From the NCBI GenBank assembly GCA_002839185.1, contig PGXO01000012.1:1-51929 (forward strand): DNA of 51,929 nt, given 5' to 3'. Shown here one piece after another: positions 15,925 to 24,100 of this stretch; within the stretch, counting starts at the first letter, position 1; every line of letters begins with the position of its first letter. The notes under the pieces were generated by a model. The model made no database searches. It worked only from the letters and a program-made list of their open reading frames with translations, and was not told the origin of the DNA. This stretch comes from Synergistetes bacterium HGW-Synergistetes-1. GTDB taxonomy: Bacteria > Synergistota > Synergistia > Synergistales > Synergistaceae. Position numbers and translations under genes: made by a program.

Positions 15925-16841
15925 CTTCTCAGCAAACTTATGGAAGCCGCTCCATAAAGCCCGGCATCTGCTCCGAGCGAAGAGACCTCAATTCTGAGAT
16001 GCTCCCTCATAGGCAGCGGAAGCCATGGAAGTGTCCTAGTTTCCAGTTCTTCTGCGATCCCCTCTGCTTTGCTCATGCCTCCGCTCAGTATGATCTTTTC
16101 GGGATCCAGAACTACGATAAGCGAGGCTATGCCTCTGGCCATCGTTTCAAGCGCGTTTGAGATGAGGTTATCGGCTCTCTTGTCATTCCGCATCTGCCAC
16201 AGTGATCTGAAGTCAGCGGGCAGCCCCTCTTTGGCCGCCTTCTGCTCAATGTGATCTGCCGATGCAATTGTTTCCAGATGTCCTGCACTGCCGCATCCGC
16301 ATCTGATGTCTTTGAGCTCTGATATCGAAATGTGTCCGGCCTCCCCGGCCATCCCATGAGCTCCTGTCACAAGCCTGCCGTTAACAAATATGCCAGAACC
16401 TATGCCGGTGCCGAGCGTGAGCACGATAAAATCCTTACATCCCCTCGCGGCACCGCAAAATGCCTCTCCAACGGCAAAGCAGTTGGCATCGTTTTCCATT
16501 GCAAGCAATGGCGACATTCCCCTCTTTTCAAGGGCTTGCCTAAGGTAGTCGAGGAAAACAATATTCTCAAGTCCGGAAAAATTGGTAAGTTTTGTAATGA
16601 TCCTGCGTGAAGCATCTAAAAACCCCGGTATGCCTACACCGGCAAATGATATGCCCCTGCCCTGCGAGACCTCCGCAATCATATCCGCTATGCAGTTCAC
16701 GACTTCCCCAATGTCCCTGCCTTCGGGAGTATCCCTGTCTACCCTGTTGAGGATACGGACATCTTTACCCTCTGCCTCGACAAGGGCCGCTGATATGGTA
16801 TGTCCTCCTAGATCAACACCTATAGAGAGCAACTTCGTCAA
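15921..16841 (-). CDS. ROK family sugar kinase
   Basis: About 306 aa. ROK fold with the N-terminal phosphate loop (SIGVDLGG), GVGIPGFLD, the NDANCFAVGEAFCGAARG active-site segment with catalytic Asp, LGTGIGSG, and the EAGHISI motif. The zinc motif reads CGCGSAGHLE, with His where most ROK kinases have the third Cys. A glucokinase-like or amino-sugar kinase role is likely. The frame is open upstream, but the first codons overlap the M55 gene; the best start is the TTG at 16841, overlapping the M55 stop as TTGA. Confidence 0.88.
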   Translation of the reverse strand: MTKLLSIGVDLGGHTISAALVEAEGKDVRILNRVDRDTPEGRDIGEVVNCIADMIAEVSQGRGISFAGVGIPGFLDASRRIITKLTNFSGLENIVFLDYLRQALEKRGMSPLLAMENDANCFAVGEAFCGAARGCKDFIVLTLGTGIGSGIFVNGRLVTGAHGMAGEAGHISISELKDIRCGCGSAGHLETIASADHIEQKAAKEGLPADFRSLWQMRNDKRADNLISNALETMARGIASLIVVLDPEKIILSGGMSKAEGIAEELETRTLPWLPLPMREHLRIEVSSLGADAGLYGAASISLLRR

Positions 16842-17668
16842 TACCCCGCGAGCGATGCGCAGTCGATCGAGGAAGAGCACCAGCGCCTTATCTCAAAAAT
16901 ATCCTCTGTGGTAAAGACCATTGTCCTTCCGGATACCCTCTCGCTTCCGGGAACGAGTCCCGCAGCATCTGCCTGCGCTGTTGTATGAAAAGTAAGCTCC
17001 GCTTTATAGGGGGCTTCCATCTTCAGAACAGGGCTTTTACCTTCTGCCGCTGCATCCAGAGCTTTTTTAACAGCTTCCGACAACAGGGCTGCGGTCTCAT
17101 CCGGAGTTTTTGTAAGTGCTGCATTCCTGCCAAGTCCATCTTTAAGGGCGCATGTGACAAGCGTCTCGCCCAGCAGGCTGGATGCCTCAAGACATACTGC
17201 GGTATCACCTGCCACCATGGAAACAGGAACCTCGAGGGCTCCGCAGAAAAGCGCGTTTAGTCCGGTTTCCCCTAGTTTTATGCCGTTGACTTTGAATCCG
17301 TATACGACTTTAGAGCTGTATGTATGGTCAAGTACGGCTTTTTCTGTGCCCGCCATAGCGTGATAACCAATGAAGATGGCAGCGTCGTGACCGGAGACTC
17401 CCTCTACCATGCCCAATATCTTTGGACTTCCGGTAATGAGCGAGACCCCGCGGGGAAACATCGATACGTCAAGGTTTATCATACGGTCATGAGAGTCGTT
17501 CACGGTTACGGACTCAGCTCCCCAGCTTAGGGCCGCATTAACTGCAGCAATGGTGTCATGGAGCTGCATCCTCCGTCCGAATTCGTATCCCAGATTTCCG
17601 TACGCCACCTGTTCTGCAGAGACTACTCCGGTCGAGCCTTCCATATCTGAGCTGATATATACCTTCAA
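16838..17668 (-). CDS. M55 family D-aminopeptidase (DppA-like)
   Basis: About 276 aa, the length of B. subtilis DppA. It shows the metal-binding SSDMEG motif near the N-terminus, NDSHDRMIN, the GYHAMAG stretch, and a DHTYSS segment. Family members release D-amino acids from short D-Ala-containing peptides, for example from peptidoglycan turnover. I set the start at the TTG at 17668 (LKVYISSDMEG) because GGAAGGAG lies about 10 nt upstream and this gives the family's usual N-terminus. The longest frame would extend 30 bases into the preceding gene. Confidence 0.9.
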   Translation of the reverse strand: MKVYISSDMEGSTGVVSAEQVAYGNLGYEFGRRMQLHDTIAAVNAALSWGAESVTVNDSHDRMINLDVSMFPRGVSLITGSPKILGMVEGVSGHDAAIFIGYHAMAGTEKAVLDHTYSSKVVYGFKVNGIKLGETGLNALFCGALEVPVSMVAGDTAVCLEASSLLGETLVTCALKDGLGRNAALTKTPDETAALLSEAVKKALDAAAEGKSPVLKMEAPYKAELTFHTTAQADAAGLVPGSERVSGRTMVFTTEDIFEIRRWCSSSIDCASLAGY

Positions 17669-17669
17669 A

Positions 17670-18689
17670 TCAACATGACTCCTTCCACCGTGAGACAAAA
17701 TCCGGATCCTGCAGCATCAGCCTACCAACACCAACGAGGTCACAGACGCCATCCCTGAGTAATTTCTCTGCCGTCTGCGGATCTTTTATCCCACCCGTGC
17801 ATTCAACCAGCGCTGAGGATCCGACCGAACCCTTGATCCTTTCTGCATAGGGAGCAAAATAGGCGCTGTCTTTCCTGTCTGCCCCGAATCCGCAAAGATT
17901 ACCTGTAATGCTTATCATATCCACACCCAGACCAACAAGTTCTCGGGCAACTGAAACAGTATCGTCTATCGACAGTCCTCGGGGATTTTCACCCGGAAGA
18001 TAATCAGCAACGCCAAGACGAACTGACAGGGGGATATCCTTAAGCGACTGTCTTATGCCATCTGTAATTTCATAGAGCAGTCTCGCTCTTTTTGCATCTG
18101 TCCCCCCATATTCATCGTCCCGCCTGTTAGTAAGGGGGCTAAGGAACTGTCCCAGAAGATATCCGTGGCTTGCATGTATCTGGATACCGTCATAACCTGC
18201 TGTTTTGACCATGCGAATAGCCGCGCTGATAAAATCTTCCGCTGTTTTCTTAATTTCACTTCGCGTCATGATTTCAGGTTTTCGGCCAGGTTTATCCCAG
18301 TGGTCACCTACGGGGATACCGGAGGGTGACTGGGGCCTGTATCCTTCCATATCGAAAACAGCGGGGTCGGCGATCTTTGCACCCGCATGATTTACCTGAA
18401 CCATACAAAGTGCAATGCCTTTTTTAAGCACTTCTGATATTTCCATGTGTTTTTTCGCAACTTCGTCACTGTCAGCAAGAAATTGCGCAGGCCTGGTCCT
18501 TCCGCAGATATTTACTGCATGGTGCTCTGCTATTATGAGTGCAGCCCCTGATGCGGCAAAACGCCCGTATATTTCCAACGATCTTTCAGAAGGAGTACCG
18601 TCCTCTTTGGAACTTAAAGATGCAAGGGGCGCCGAAACTATTCTGTTATTCAGGATGTTGTTTTTCAGCTCTATCGGTTCAAAGATCAT
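17670..18689 (-). CDS. NADH:flavin oxidoreductase (Old Yellow Enzyme family)
   Basis: 339 aa FMN-dependent TIM barrel. Diagnostic segments: LKNNILNNRIVSAPLAS at the start, the catalytic region GIQIHASHGYLLGQFLSPLTNRR, SVRLGVADY, and the C-terminal phosphate-binding CDLVGVGRLMLQDPDF. It lacks the C-terminal FeS/NADH extension of 2,4-dienoyl-CoA reductase, so it is the short single-domain type. It reduces activated double bonds; the physiological substrate is not evident. It follows ychF by 13 bp. Confidence 0.92.
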   Translation of the reverse strand: MIFEPIELKNNILNNRIVSAPLASLSSKEDGTPSERSLEIYGRFAASGAALIIAEHHAVNICGRTRPAQFLADSDEVAKKHMEISEVLKKGIALCMVQVNHAGAKIADPAVFDMEGYRPQSPSGIPVGDHWDKPGRKPEIMTRSEIKKTAEDFISAAIRMVKTAGYDGIQIHASHGYLLGQFLSPLTNRRDDEYGGTDAKRARLLYEITDGIRQSLKDIPLSVRLGVADYLPGENPRGLSIDDTVSVARELVGLGVDMISITGNLCGFGADRKDSAYFAPYAERIKGSVGSSALVECTGGIKDPQTAEKLLRDGVCDLVGVGRLMLQDPDFVSRWKESC

Positions 18690-18702
18690 GTGACCGCCTC
18701 CT

Positions 18703-19797
18703 TTAGACGTTGAATCTTATTTCAATGATATCCCCGTCTTTGACCAGATACTCTTTGCCTTCCAGCCTCAGGCATCCGGCCTTCCTGCATTCATCGAAGG
18801 AGCTCGCATGTTGTTTGTAATCTTCAAAAGCAACGACCTGCGCCCTTATGAATCCTCTTGCAAGATCAGAATGGATAGCGCCGGCTGCATCAACGGCATT
18901 GTCTCCGGCACGCAGGGTCCACGCACGGACTTCATCAGGACCGCAGGTAAAAAAGCTTATCAGACCAAGCACCCTGTAAGCCTCTTCAATGAGCCTTTCC
19001 CTGCCGGGTTCAGTAATATCGAGGCCTTCTGTGAATGCGGCAGCCTCTTCTTCATCAAGCTCGGCTATATCCATTTCAAGGCTTCCATAAAGAGTGCAGA
19101 GCTTTACTCCCTGTTCATCAGCCCTCTTTTTCAGTTCATTCCATTTGGGTATCTTTGTCTCATCTGACTGCGAATCATCGAGGTTAAGCAGGATTATCTC
19201 AGGCTTGGAAGTCACGAATGAGAACCCCCTCAGAAGGCGCCACTCGGCTGGCTTCAGTTCGATGCTCCGCAGCGGTCTCTCTTCCAGAAGGCATTCGAAA
19301 CACTGATCAAGGAGCCTCTTCTCAGTCTCTTCTTCGGGAGTGAGCTTTTTTTTGGACTTCAGCTTTCCAAGCCGGTTTTCGATGACGGCCAGGTCCCGGA
19401 ATATCATCTCATTTTCAATAATGTCCCAGTCACGCAGCGGATCAACGCTGCCCTCGGGGTGTTCTACAGATTTGTTGCTGAAACACCTGATGACCTGAAT
19501 GAGGGCATCAGCATCAGCGACAAAAGAGAGGAAGGAGTTGCCAAGCCCTTCTCCCTTGCCCGCTCCGCGCGAGAGGCCGGCAAGATCTACAAACTCGACC
19601 TGAGCCGGAGTCACTTTTTTGGGTTTGTGCACTTCGACCAGAAAATCAAATCTTTTATCCGGAACTTCGACGACAGCCTTGTTGGGGTCCGTCTTCCCGC
19701 CGGCATAGGGTTTTACCTCCGCGCCGGCCCTCGTTATCACGTTGAATACTGTAGATTTGCCGCTCAGGGGCAGCCCCACTATTCCGCAGTGCAGCAT
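18703..19797 (-). CDS. ychF: Redox-regulated ATPase/GTPase YchF (Obg-like)
   Basis: 364 aa of the universally conserved YchF/OLA1 family, which binds ATP in preference to GTP and associates with ribosomes. G1 is GLPLSGKST (8-16), G3 is DLAGLSRGAGKGEGLG, and G4 is degenerate (NLD rather than NKxD), as expected for an ATP-preferring member. The coiled-coil middle and the C-terminal TGS domain (about 280-362, including DLARGFIRAQVV) are present. The ATG has GGAGTGG upstream. Confidence 0.96.
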   Translation of the reverse strand: MLHCGIVGLPLSGKSTVFNVITRAGAEVKPYAGGKTDPNKAVVEVPDKRFDFLVEVHKPKKVTPAQVEFVDLAGLSRGAGKGEGLGNSFLSFVADADALIQVIRCFSNKSVEHPEGSVDPLRDWDIIENEMIFRDLAVIENRLGKLKSKKKLTPEEETEKRLLDQCFECLLEERPLRSIELKPAEWRLLRGFSFVTSKPEIILLNLDDSQSDETKIPKWNELKKRADEQGVKLCTLYGSLEMDIAELDEEEAAAFTEGLDITEPGRERLIEEAYRVLGLISFFTCGPDEVRAWTLRAGDNAVDAAGAIHSDLARGFIRAQVVAFEDYKQHASSFDECRKAGCLRLEGKEYLVKDGDIIEIRFNV

Positions 19798-20128
19798 TCC
19801 AATACCACTCCATTCTTATTTGTAGCAGTGATTTTTTATCATCTCACAAAAGCCCCGAACTTCAAAGCCTTACACACATCAATTTCAGATGACAGCCATA
19901 TCTCTTCGTCTGCCTGCTTAAGTCTACTACAAACAGCCGCTGATGAGCAATTAAGCCCGGAAAGAGAGAGCACGCTCTTAAATATTCCGTACTATTTATA
20001 TTTGCGGTGATCACTTATTTTTTATTCAGACCTTACTTCAGTAAAGATCACATATTTGGTGATATATCCTCTAAAGCTCTCCTATACCTGAGATATTTGC
20101 ACCTTAAAACAAAAAAGGATATATTGAA
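19798..20128. other. Intergenic region between divergent ychF and feoA, no gene seen
   Basis: About 330 bp containing the ychF upstream region (19798-19900) and AT-rich DNA. I found no convincing open frame, tRNA or terminator. No strong ychF promoter is visible; TTGTGA near 19845-19850 on the minus strand with a poor -10 is the best candidate. Confidence 0.4.
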
Positions 20129-20145
20129 ATTAGGCTATATATTTC

Positions 20146-20174
20146 TTGACAAGGCTATAACGCCGTAGGATAAT
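20146..20174 (+). promoter_or_regulatory. feoAB promoter
   Basis: Perfect TTGACA (20146-20151), 17-nt spacer, GATAAT (20169-20174). The predicted start at about 20181 lies inside the iron-box-like palindrome. Confidence 0.75.
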
Positions 20175-20191
20175 CGGTTAGCCTAAAGTAA
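20173..20191 (+). promoter_or_regulatory. DtxR/IdeR-like iron box over the feoAB start site
   Basis: The 19 bases match the DtxR/IdeR consensus TTAGGTTAGCCTAACCTAA at 15 positions, with an unbroken 11-base core GGTTAGCCTAA. Further half-site-like TTAGGCTA (20130-20137) and AGGCTATA (20152-20159) lie just upstream. The position over the start site predicts repression when iron is sufficient. No DtxR-type gene is in the window. Confidence 0.65.
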
Positions 20192-20224
20192 CTGATAAAA
20201 TCTAACAATGGGGGACTGTACCAT

Positions 20225-20500
20225 ATGAACCTCTTACAGGTAAAAGACGAAGAGAGTGCTGTAATAAAGAGCATACCGCAGGGTGAATCAGGCGAACGCC
20301 TTGAAGCGCTCGGACTGCGAGTGGGCAAAAGGATCCGCAAGGTTTCCGGCATGCCCTTCGGTGGCCCGATAACCCTCCTGCTCGACGGAAGGCACTTCGC
20401 CGTGGCACATGCCATTGCCGGCAAGATCGAAGTTGAAGGCGTAGACTCCCCTCCCCAGCCGGTTGTTGAAAAAAGCCGCCTGTGGCCTAAATTTATATGA
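20225..20500 (+). CDS. feoA: FeoA, ferrous iron transport accessory protein
   Basis: 91 aa SH3-like FeoA. Typical segments: the loop GESGERLEALGLRVGKRIRKV and PFGGPITLLLDGRHFAVAHAIAGKIEV. FeoA supports FeoB at the cytoplasmic side. A short extension after the domain (VDSPPQPVVEKSRLWPKFI) is not part of the core. It has a GGGGGA ribosome site and overlaps feoB as ATGA. Confidence 0.93.
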   Translation: MNLLQVKDEESAVIKSIPQGESGERLEALGLRVGKRIRKVSGMPFGGPITLLLDGRHFAVAHAIAGKIEVEGVDSPPQPVVEKSRLWPKFI

Positions 20501-22284
20501 GCTGCCGCGACTGCAGCCTCTGCAACGTCAGAGGCAATAAATGCCCTTCAATATCTCAGGACTGCGGACGCGTACTTCTTATGGGAAACCCCAACGTTGG
20601 AAAGAGCGTCTTCTTTTCAAGACTTACGGGAACACATGCTCTCTCTTCAAATTACCCAGGCACAACTGTAGGCTTTACTGAGGGAACAATGAGATATGGC
20701 GGCAAAACAGCCAGACTGATCGACGTTCCGGGAGCGTACACACTTGACCCGACCAATGAAGCAGAAGTAATAGCACGCCGCATTTTAAAAGACGGCGCTG
20801 ATGTTGTTATCCTTGTTATCGACGCCACTGCCCTCGAAAGAAACCTCGTCATGGCGATCCAGGTGCTCGAGCGTGGTATCCCCGTTGTCGTCGCACTCAA
20901 CATGGTCGATGAGGCAAGACACAGGGGGATCCTGATAGACATCCCAAAACTTGAAGAAGAGCTGGGCGTCCCGATAGTTCCGACCGTAGCAGTAACCGGC
21001 CAGGGCCTTAGCGAGCTTGTGTCAAAAATGGAAGATGCAAGGGTGAGTCCTTTGCAGCCCATGTCCAAAGAAACGCGCTGGCTCGCCATAGGTGAGATCA
21101 TAACGAAGGTACAGACTGTCACCCACAGGCACCATACGACCATGGACAGGATCGAAGACATCTCCGCACATCCAGTGCTCGGAGGCATAATGGGCTTTCT
21201 TGTCCTCATTATGGGATTTATGGCGATAAGGTTCGTAGGTGAGGGCATAATCACCTATGTGACAGATCCGATTTTTGAGAACCTCTGGATGCCTGTGCTG
21301 CAAAAACTAAACACTATGCTCGGAGAAGGACCGATAAGGAATATCCTTATCGGAACTTTAATAGAGGGCGAAATCAACTTTGAGCAAAGTCTCGGAGTTC
21401 TCTCAACAGGGATCTATGTGGAATTCGGGATGGTACTTCCCTATATAATCGCATTCTACTCAGGCCTCAGTTTCCTTGAGGACTTCGGCTACCTGCCGAG
21501 GCTCGCCGTTGTTTTTGATGCCCTTCTTCACAGGTTCGGAATACATGGCTATGCAATAATCCCCACTCTGCTTGGCTTCGGCTGCAACGTCCCCGGGATC
21601 CTCGGAACACGCGTGCTTGAATCCGAGAGGGAAAGATTTATAGCCGCCACTCTTATATCTGTGGGTATCCCCTGCGTCTCTATCCAGGCAATGCTTTCAG
21701 CAACGCTGGGTGAGTTCGGGATGATATATGTCGCGGCCGTCTACGGGATACTCTTCTGCGTATGGCTCGTACTGGGCAGGATAATGCACCTGACATTGAA
21801 AGGCTACAGTCCCGAACTGATAGTAGAGATCCCGCCCTACAGGATGCCCTCTATGAAAGCCTGGCTGAATAAACTCTGGTTCAGGATCAAGGATTTCCTA
21901 TATGAAGCCACTCCCCTTGTGCTGTTTGGGATATTCCTCGTTAATATACTTGAGACCCTTGGTGTTATGAAAAAGGTCGCGGATGCCCTCTCCCCGATAT
22001 TTGAAGGCTTCCTTGGACTTCCTTCCGCGACAGCGATTCCTATAGTTATGGGTGTATTCAGGAAAGACATCGCCATGGGGCTGCTCATCCCGCTGGATCT
22101 GTCAGCATCGCAGACCCTCATCGCAGTGGTCGTTCTTGCGATGACCTTCCCATGCATAGCTACATTCATTATTCTATGGAAGGAACTGGGAACAAAAAGG
22201 ATGCTGATGAGCTCAGGCATAATGATCACAGCCGCACTGCTGACCGGAGGACTTCTGAATCTCTTCTTTAAAATCATACTATAA
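20497..22284 (+). CDS. feoB: FeoB ferrous iron transporter with N-terminal cysteine cluster
   Basis: 595 aa. The GTPase domain has GNPNVGKS (30-37), the GTT switch, DVPG (G3) and NMVD (G4). The membrane domain carries the two Gate repeats, with GFGCNVPG in the first, and about eight to ten helices. It is shorter than E. coli FeoB (773 aa). Ahead of the GTPase lies an unusual ~25-residue segment with five cysteines (3, 6, 9, 16, 23), including CRDCSLC; this could bind iron or an Fe-S cluster. The start codon is fixed by the 4-bp overlap with feoA. Confidence 0.95.
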   Translation: MSCRDCSLCNVRGNKCPSISQDCGRVLLMGNPNVGKSVFFSRLTGTHALSSNYPGTTVGFTEGTMRYGGKTARLIDVPGAYTLDPTNEAEVIARRILKDGADVVILVIDATALERNLVMAIQVLERGIPVVVALNMVDEARHRGILIDIPKLEEELGVPIVPTVAVTGQGLSELVSKMEDARVSPLQPMSKETRWLAIGEIITKVQTVTHRHHTTMDRIEDISAHPVLGGIMGFLVLIMGFMAIRFVGEGIITYVTDPIFENLWMPVLQKLNTMLGEGPIRNILIGTLIEGEINFEQSLGVLSTGIYVEFGMVLPYIIAFYSGLSFLEDFGYLPRLAVVFDALLHRFGIHGYAIIPTLLGFGCNVPGILGTRVLESERERFIAATLISVGIPCVSIQAMLSATLGEFGMIYVAAVYGILFCVWLVLGRIMHLTLKGYSPELIVEIPPYRMPSMKAWLNKLWFRIKDFLYEATPLVLFGIFLVNILETLGVMKKVADALSPIFEGFLGLPSATAIPIVMGVFRKDIAMGLLIPLDLSASQTLIAVVVLAMTFPCIATFIILWKELGTKRMLMSSGIMITAALLTGGLLNLFFKIIL

Positions 22285-22326
22285 TAATCACATAACTGTT
22301 TTACATAATGGACATGAGGGAGGGAT

Positions 22327-23178
22327 ATGATGAAAAGGGCCATTTCGGCATTGATAATGCTGCTTTTTATCCAGACCGCCCTTTACGCCGTGGAGAAAAA
22401 TATCACCGTTACTGCGCCGGCACAGGCGGAGATCGGCCAGCCATTCCTTGTAAGCGCCAGATCGGAGAACAGTATCGAGAGGGTCACCATATCATGGCAG
22501 GAAAAAGAATGCGTTTTGACAGGGGACAACGGCACCTTCTCTGTGCTTCTTGGGACTGACCTGAAAAATGCAAGAGCCGGAACAAGCGTGCTTAGGTTCA
22601 TCTGCGAAATAAATGGAGAACTTTTGGAAGAAAGCCGTGAGATCCGCCTCATCGCCCATAAATATCCCCGGGAAAACCTCAAAGTCCCGCCTGAAAAACT
22701 TACACCTCCTGCGAACCTGAGAAAGAGGATCAAAAAGGAGGCCGAGCTGGGCAGATCTGCTATACAGACAAACACACCCGGATCGGCGCCGCTGCTTCCT
22801 CTTTTAAGGCCTGTACCGGGCACCTATTCCTCAGTTTATGGGAAGAGCAGGTATTTCAACGGGCAGTTCAAAGGGCGGCACGGAGGCATCGACATGCGGG
22901 CTGCTTTGGGGACGCCTGTCAAAGCTGCAGCGCCCGGCAGAGTCGTTTTGACCGGGGATTTCTGGTTTGCAGGCAAATGCTTATACATAGACCACGGGGC
23001 AGGACTCATGTCTTTTTACTGCCATATGTCAAAGGTCTCCAAATCAAAGGGAGATGAAGTTGAACGCGGAGAAACAATAGGCCTCTCCGGTAAAAGCGGC
23101 AGAGTAACCGGTCCTCACCTGCATTTCAGCGTTTCCTGGCGCGGTGAGTACTTCGACCCGGCTCCCCTCTTTAAATAG
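22327..23178 (+). CDS. Exported M23 (LytM-like) peptidase
   Basis: 283 aa. An N-terminal signal peptide (about 1-21) is followed by a beta-rich region of unknown type (25-112) and a linker. The C-terminal peptidase_M23 domain (about 165-283) has metal ligands in HGGIDM (His185, Asp189) and HLHF (His264, His266). All ligands of a zinc endopeptidase are present, so it probably cleaves peptidoglycan cross-links. It lies 42 bp after feoB with no terminator between. Confidence 0.9.
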   Translation: MMKRAISALIMLLFIQTALYAVEKNITVTAPAQAEIGQPFLVSARSENSIERVTISWQEKECVLTGDNGTFSVLLGTDLKNARAGTSVLRFICEINGELLEESREIRLIAHKYPRENLKVPPEKLTPPANLRKRIKKEAELGRSAIQTNTPGSAPLLPLLRPVPGTYSSVYGKSRYFNGQFKGRHGGIDMRAALGTPVKAAAPGRVVLTGDFWFAGKCLYIDHGAGLMSFYCHMSKVSKSKGDEVERGETIGLSGKSGRVTGPHLHFSVSWRGEYFDPAPLFK

Positions 23179-23188
23179 GTCCATTTCA

Positions 23189-24052
23189 ATGAAAGATAAG
23201 ACAAGAAGCCTCATAGAGATCCACATCGCGGTAGTCCTCTTCGGTCTTTCAGGCCTCTTTGCCAGGTATGTCGGACAGCCTGCCGTTATAATTGCGCTTG
23301 GCAGGGTCTTTTTTGCAAGCATCTCCATGTACCTCTTTTTCAGGTACAGTGGGACGGACATCAGCCTCGGATCAAAAAGGGATTACTTCACTCTGGCCGC
23401 GGCGGGCTTGATGCTGGCAGTCCACTGGACTACTTTCTTCCTTTCCATCCAGGTATCAACAGTGGCAATAGGTGTCCTTACATTTTCTACCTTTCCGCTT
23501 TTTATCACATTTCTTGAGCCGCTGATTTTTGGTGAAAAGATCAAAATTACTGACGTTATCTGCGCCTTCGTTATGTTTGCAGGGGTGATGATAATAGTTC
23601 CGGAATTTCATCTGAGCAATAACATCACACTGGGGATAATATGGGGAATGACATGCAGCCTTACCTACGCAGCGCTCTCATTGATAAACAGGAAATTTGT
23701 AAAAAAATACTCCGGAAGGCTTATCGCCTTTTACGAACAGGGGACTGCCACATTGGTCCTGCTTCCTGCTTTCTTTATATACAGGCCGGTCTTTACAGTG
23801 ACAAGCATATTTCTCCTGGTCCTCCTCGGAGTCCTTTTCACCGCAGCCGCCCATTCGATGTTTATCAACGGGATGAAAAGCATAAGGGCACAGACAGCCG
23901 GGATGATAGCCAGTCTTGAATCTGTTTACGGAATAGCAGCGGCCGCGGTCTTCCTCGGTGAAATACCGTCCTTCAACGAGTTTGCAGGAGGGGCATTGAT
24001 CTTATCTGCCGCCATCTATTCAACACTGAAGGCGTCAAAAGCGGCAGAATGA
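23189..24052 (+). CDS. EamA/DMT superfamily permease
   Basis: About 287 aa with ten hydrophobic segments forming two EamA repeats. The first repeat contains VLFGLSGLFARYVGQPAV and the second GIIWGMTCSLTYAALSLINRKF. These exporters or importers of small metabolites and amino acids cannot be assigned a substrate by sequence. The frame is open back to 23144, inside the M23 gene; I prefer the ATG at 23189 (MKDKTRSL), 10 bp after that gene's stop. The stop codon sits in the loop of the terminator. Confidence 0.88.
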   Translation: MKDKTRSLIEIHIAVVLFGLSGLFARYVGQPAVIIALGRVFFASISMYLFFRYSGTDISLGSKRDYFTLAAAGLMLAVHWTTFFLSIQVSTVAIGVLTFSTFPLFITFLEPLIFGEKIKITDVICAFVMFAGVMIIVPEFHLSNNITLGIIWGMTCSLTYAALSLINRKFVKKYSGRLIAFYEQGTATLVLLPAFFIYRPVFTVTSIFLLVLLGVLFTAAAHSMFINGMKSIRAQTAGMIASLESVYGIAAAAVFLGEIPSFNEFAGGALILSAAIYSTLKASKAAE

Positions 24053-24065
24053 TCTGCCGCTTTTT
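24040..24065 (+). terminator. Terminator after the EamA permease gene
   Basis: AGCGGCAGA/TCTGCCGCT stem (24040-24048 and 24053-24061), loop ATGA, then T5. Confidence 0.85.
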
Positions 24066-24100
24066 CAAATTCAGTTAAACGTAATTTTTAAAAAGTTTTT

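Noticed and set aside
19938-19962. Hammerhead-ribozyme-like CTGATGA ... GAAA in the ychF-feoA spacer
   Set aside because: The sequence between the two core boxes does not form a proper stem II and no stems I or III are visible.
20652-21254. 200-codon open frame antisense to feoB
   Set aside because: Thr/Ser-rich shadow of the GTPase domain of feoB.
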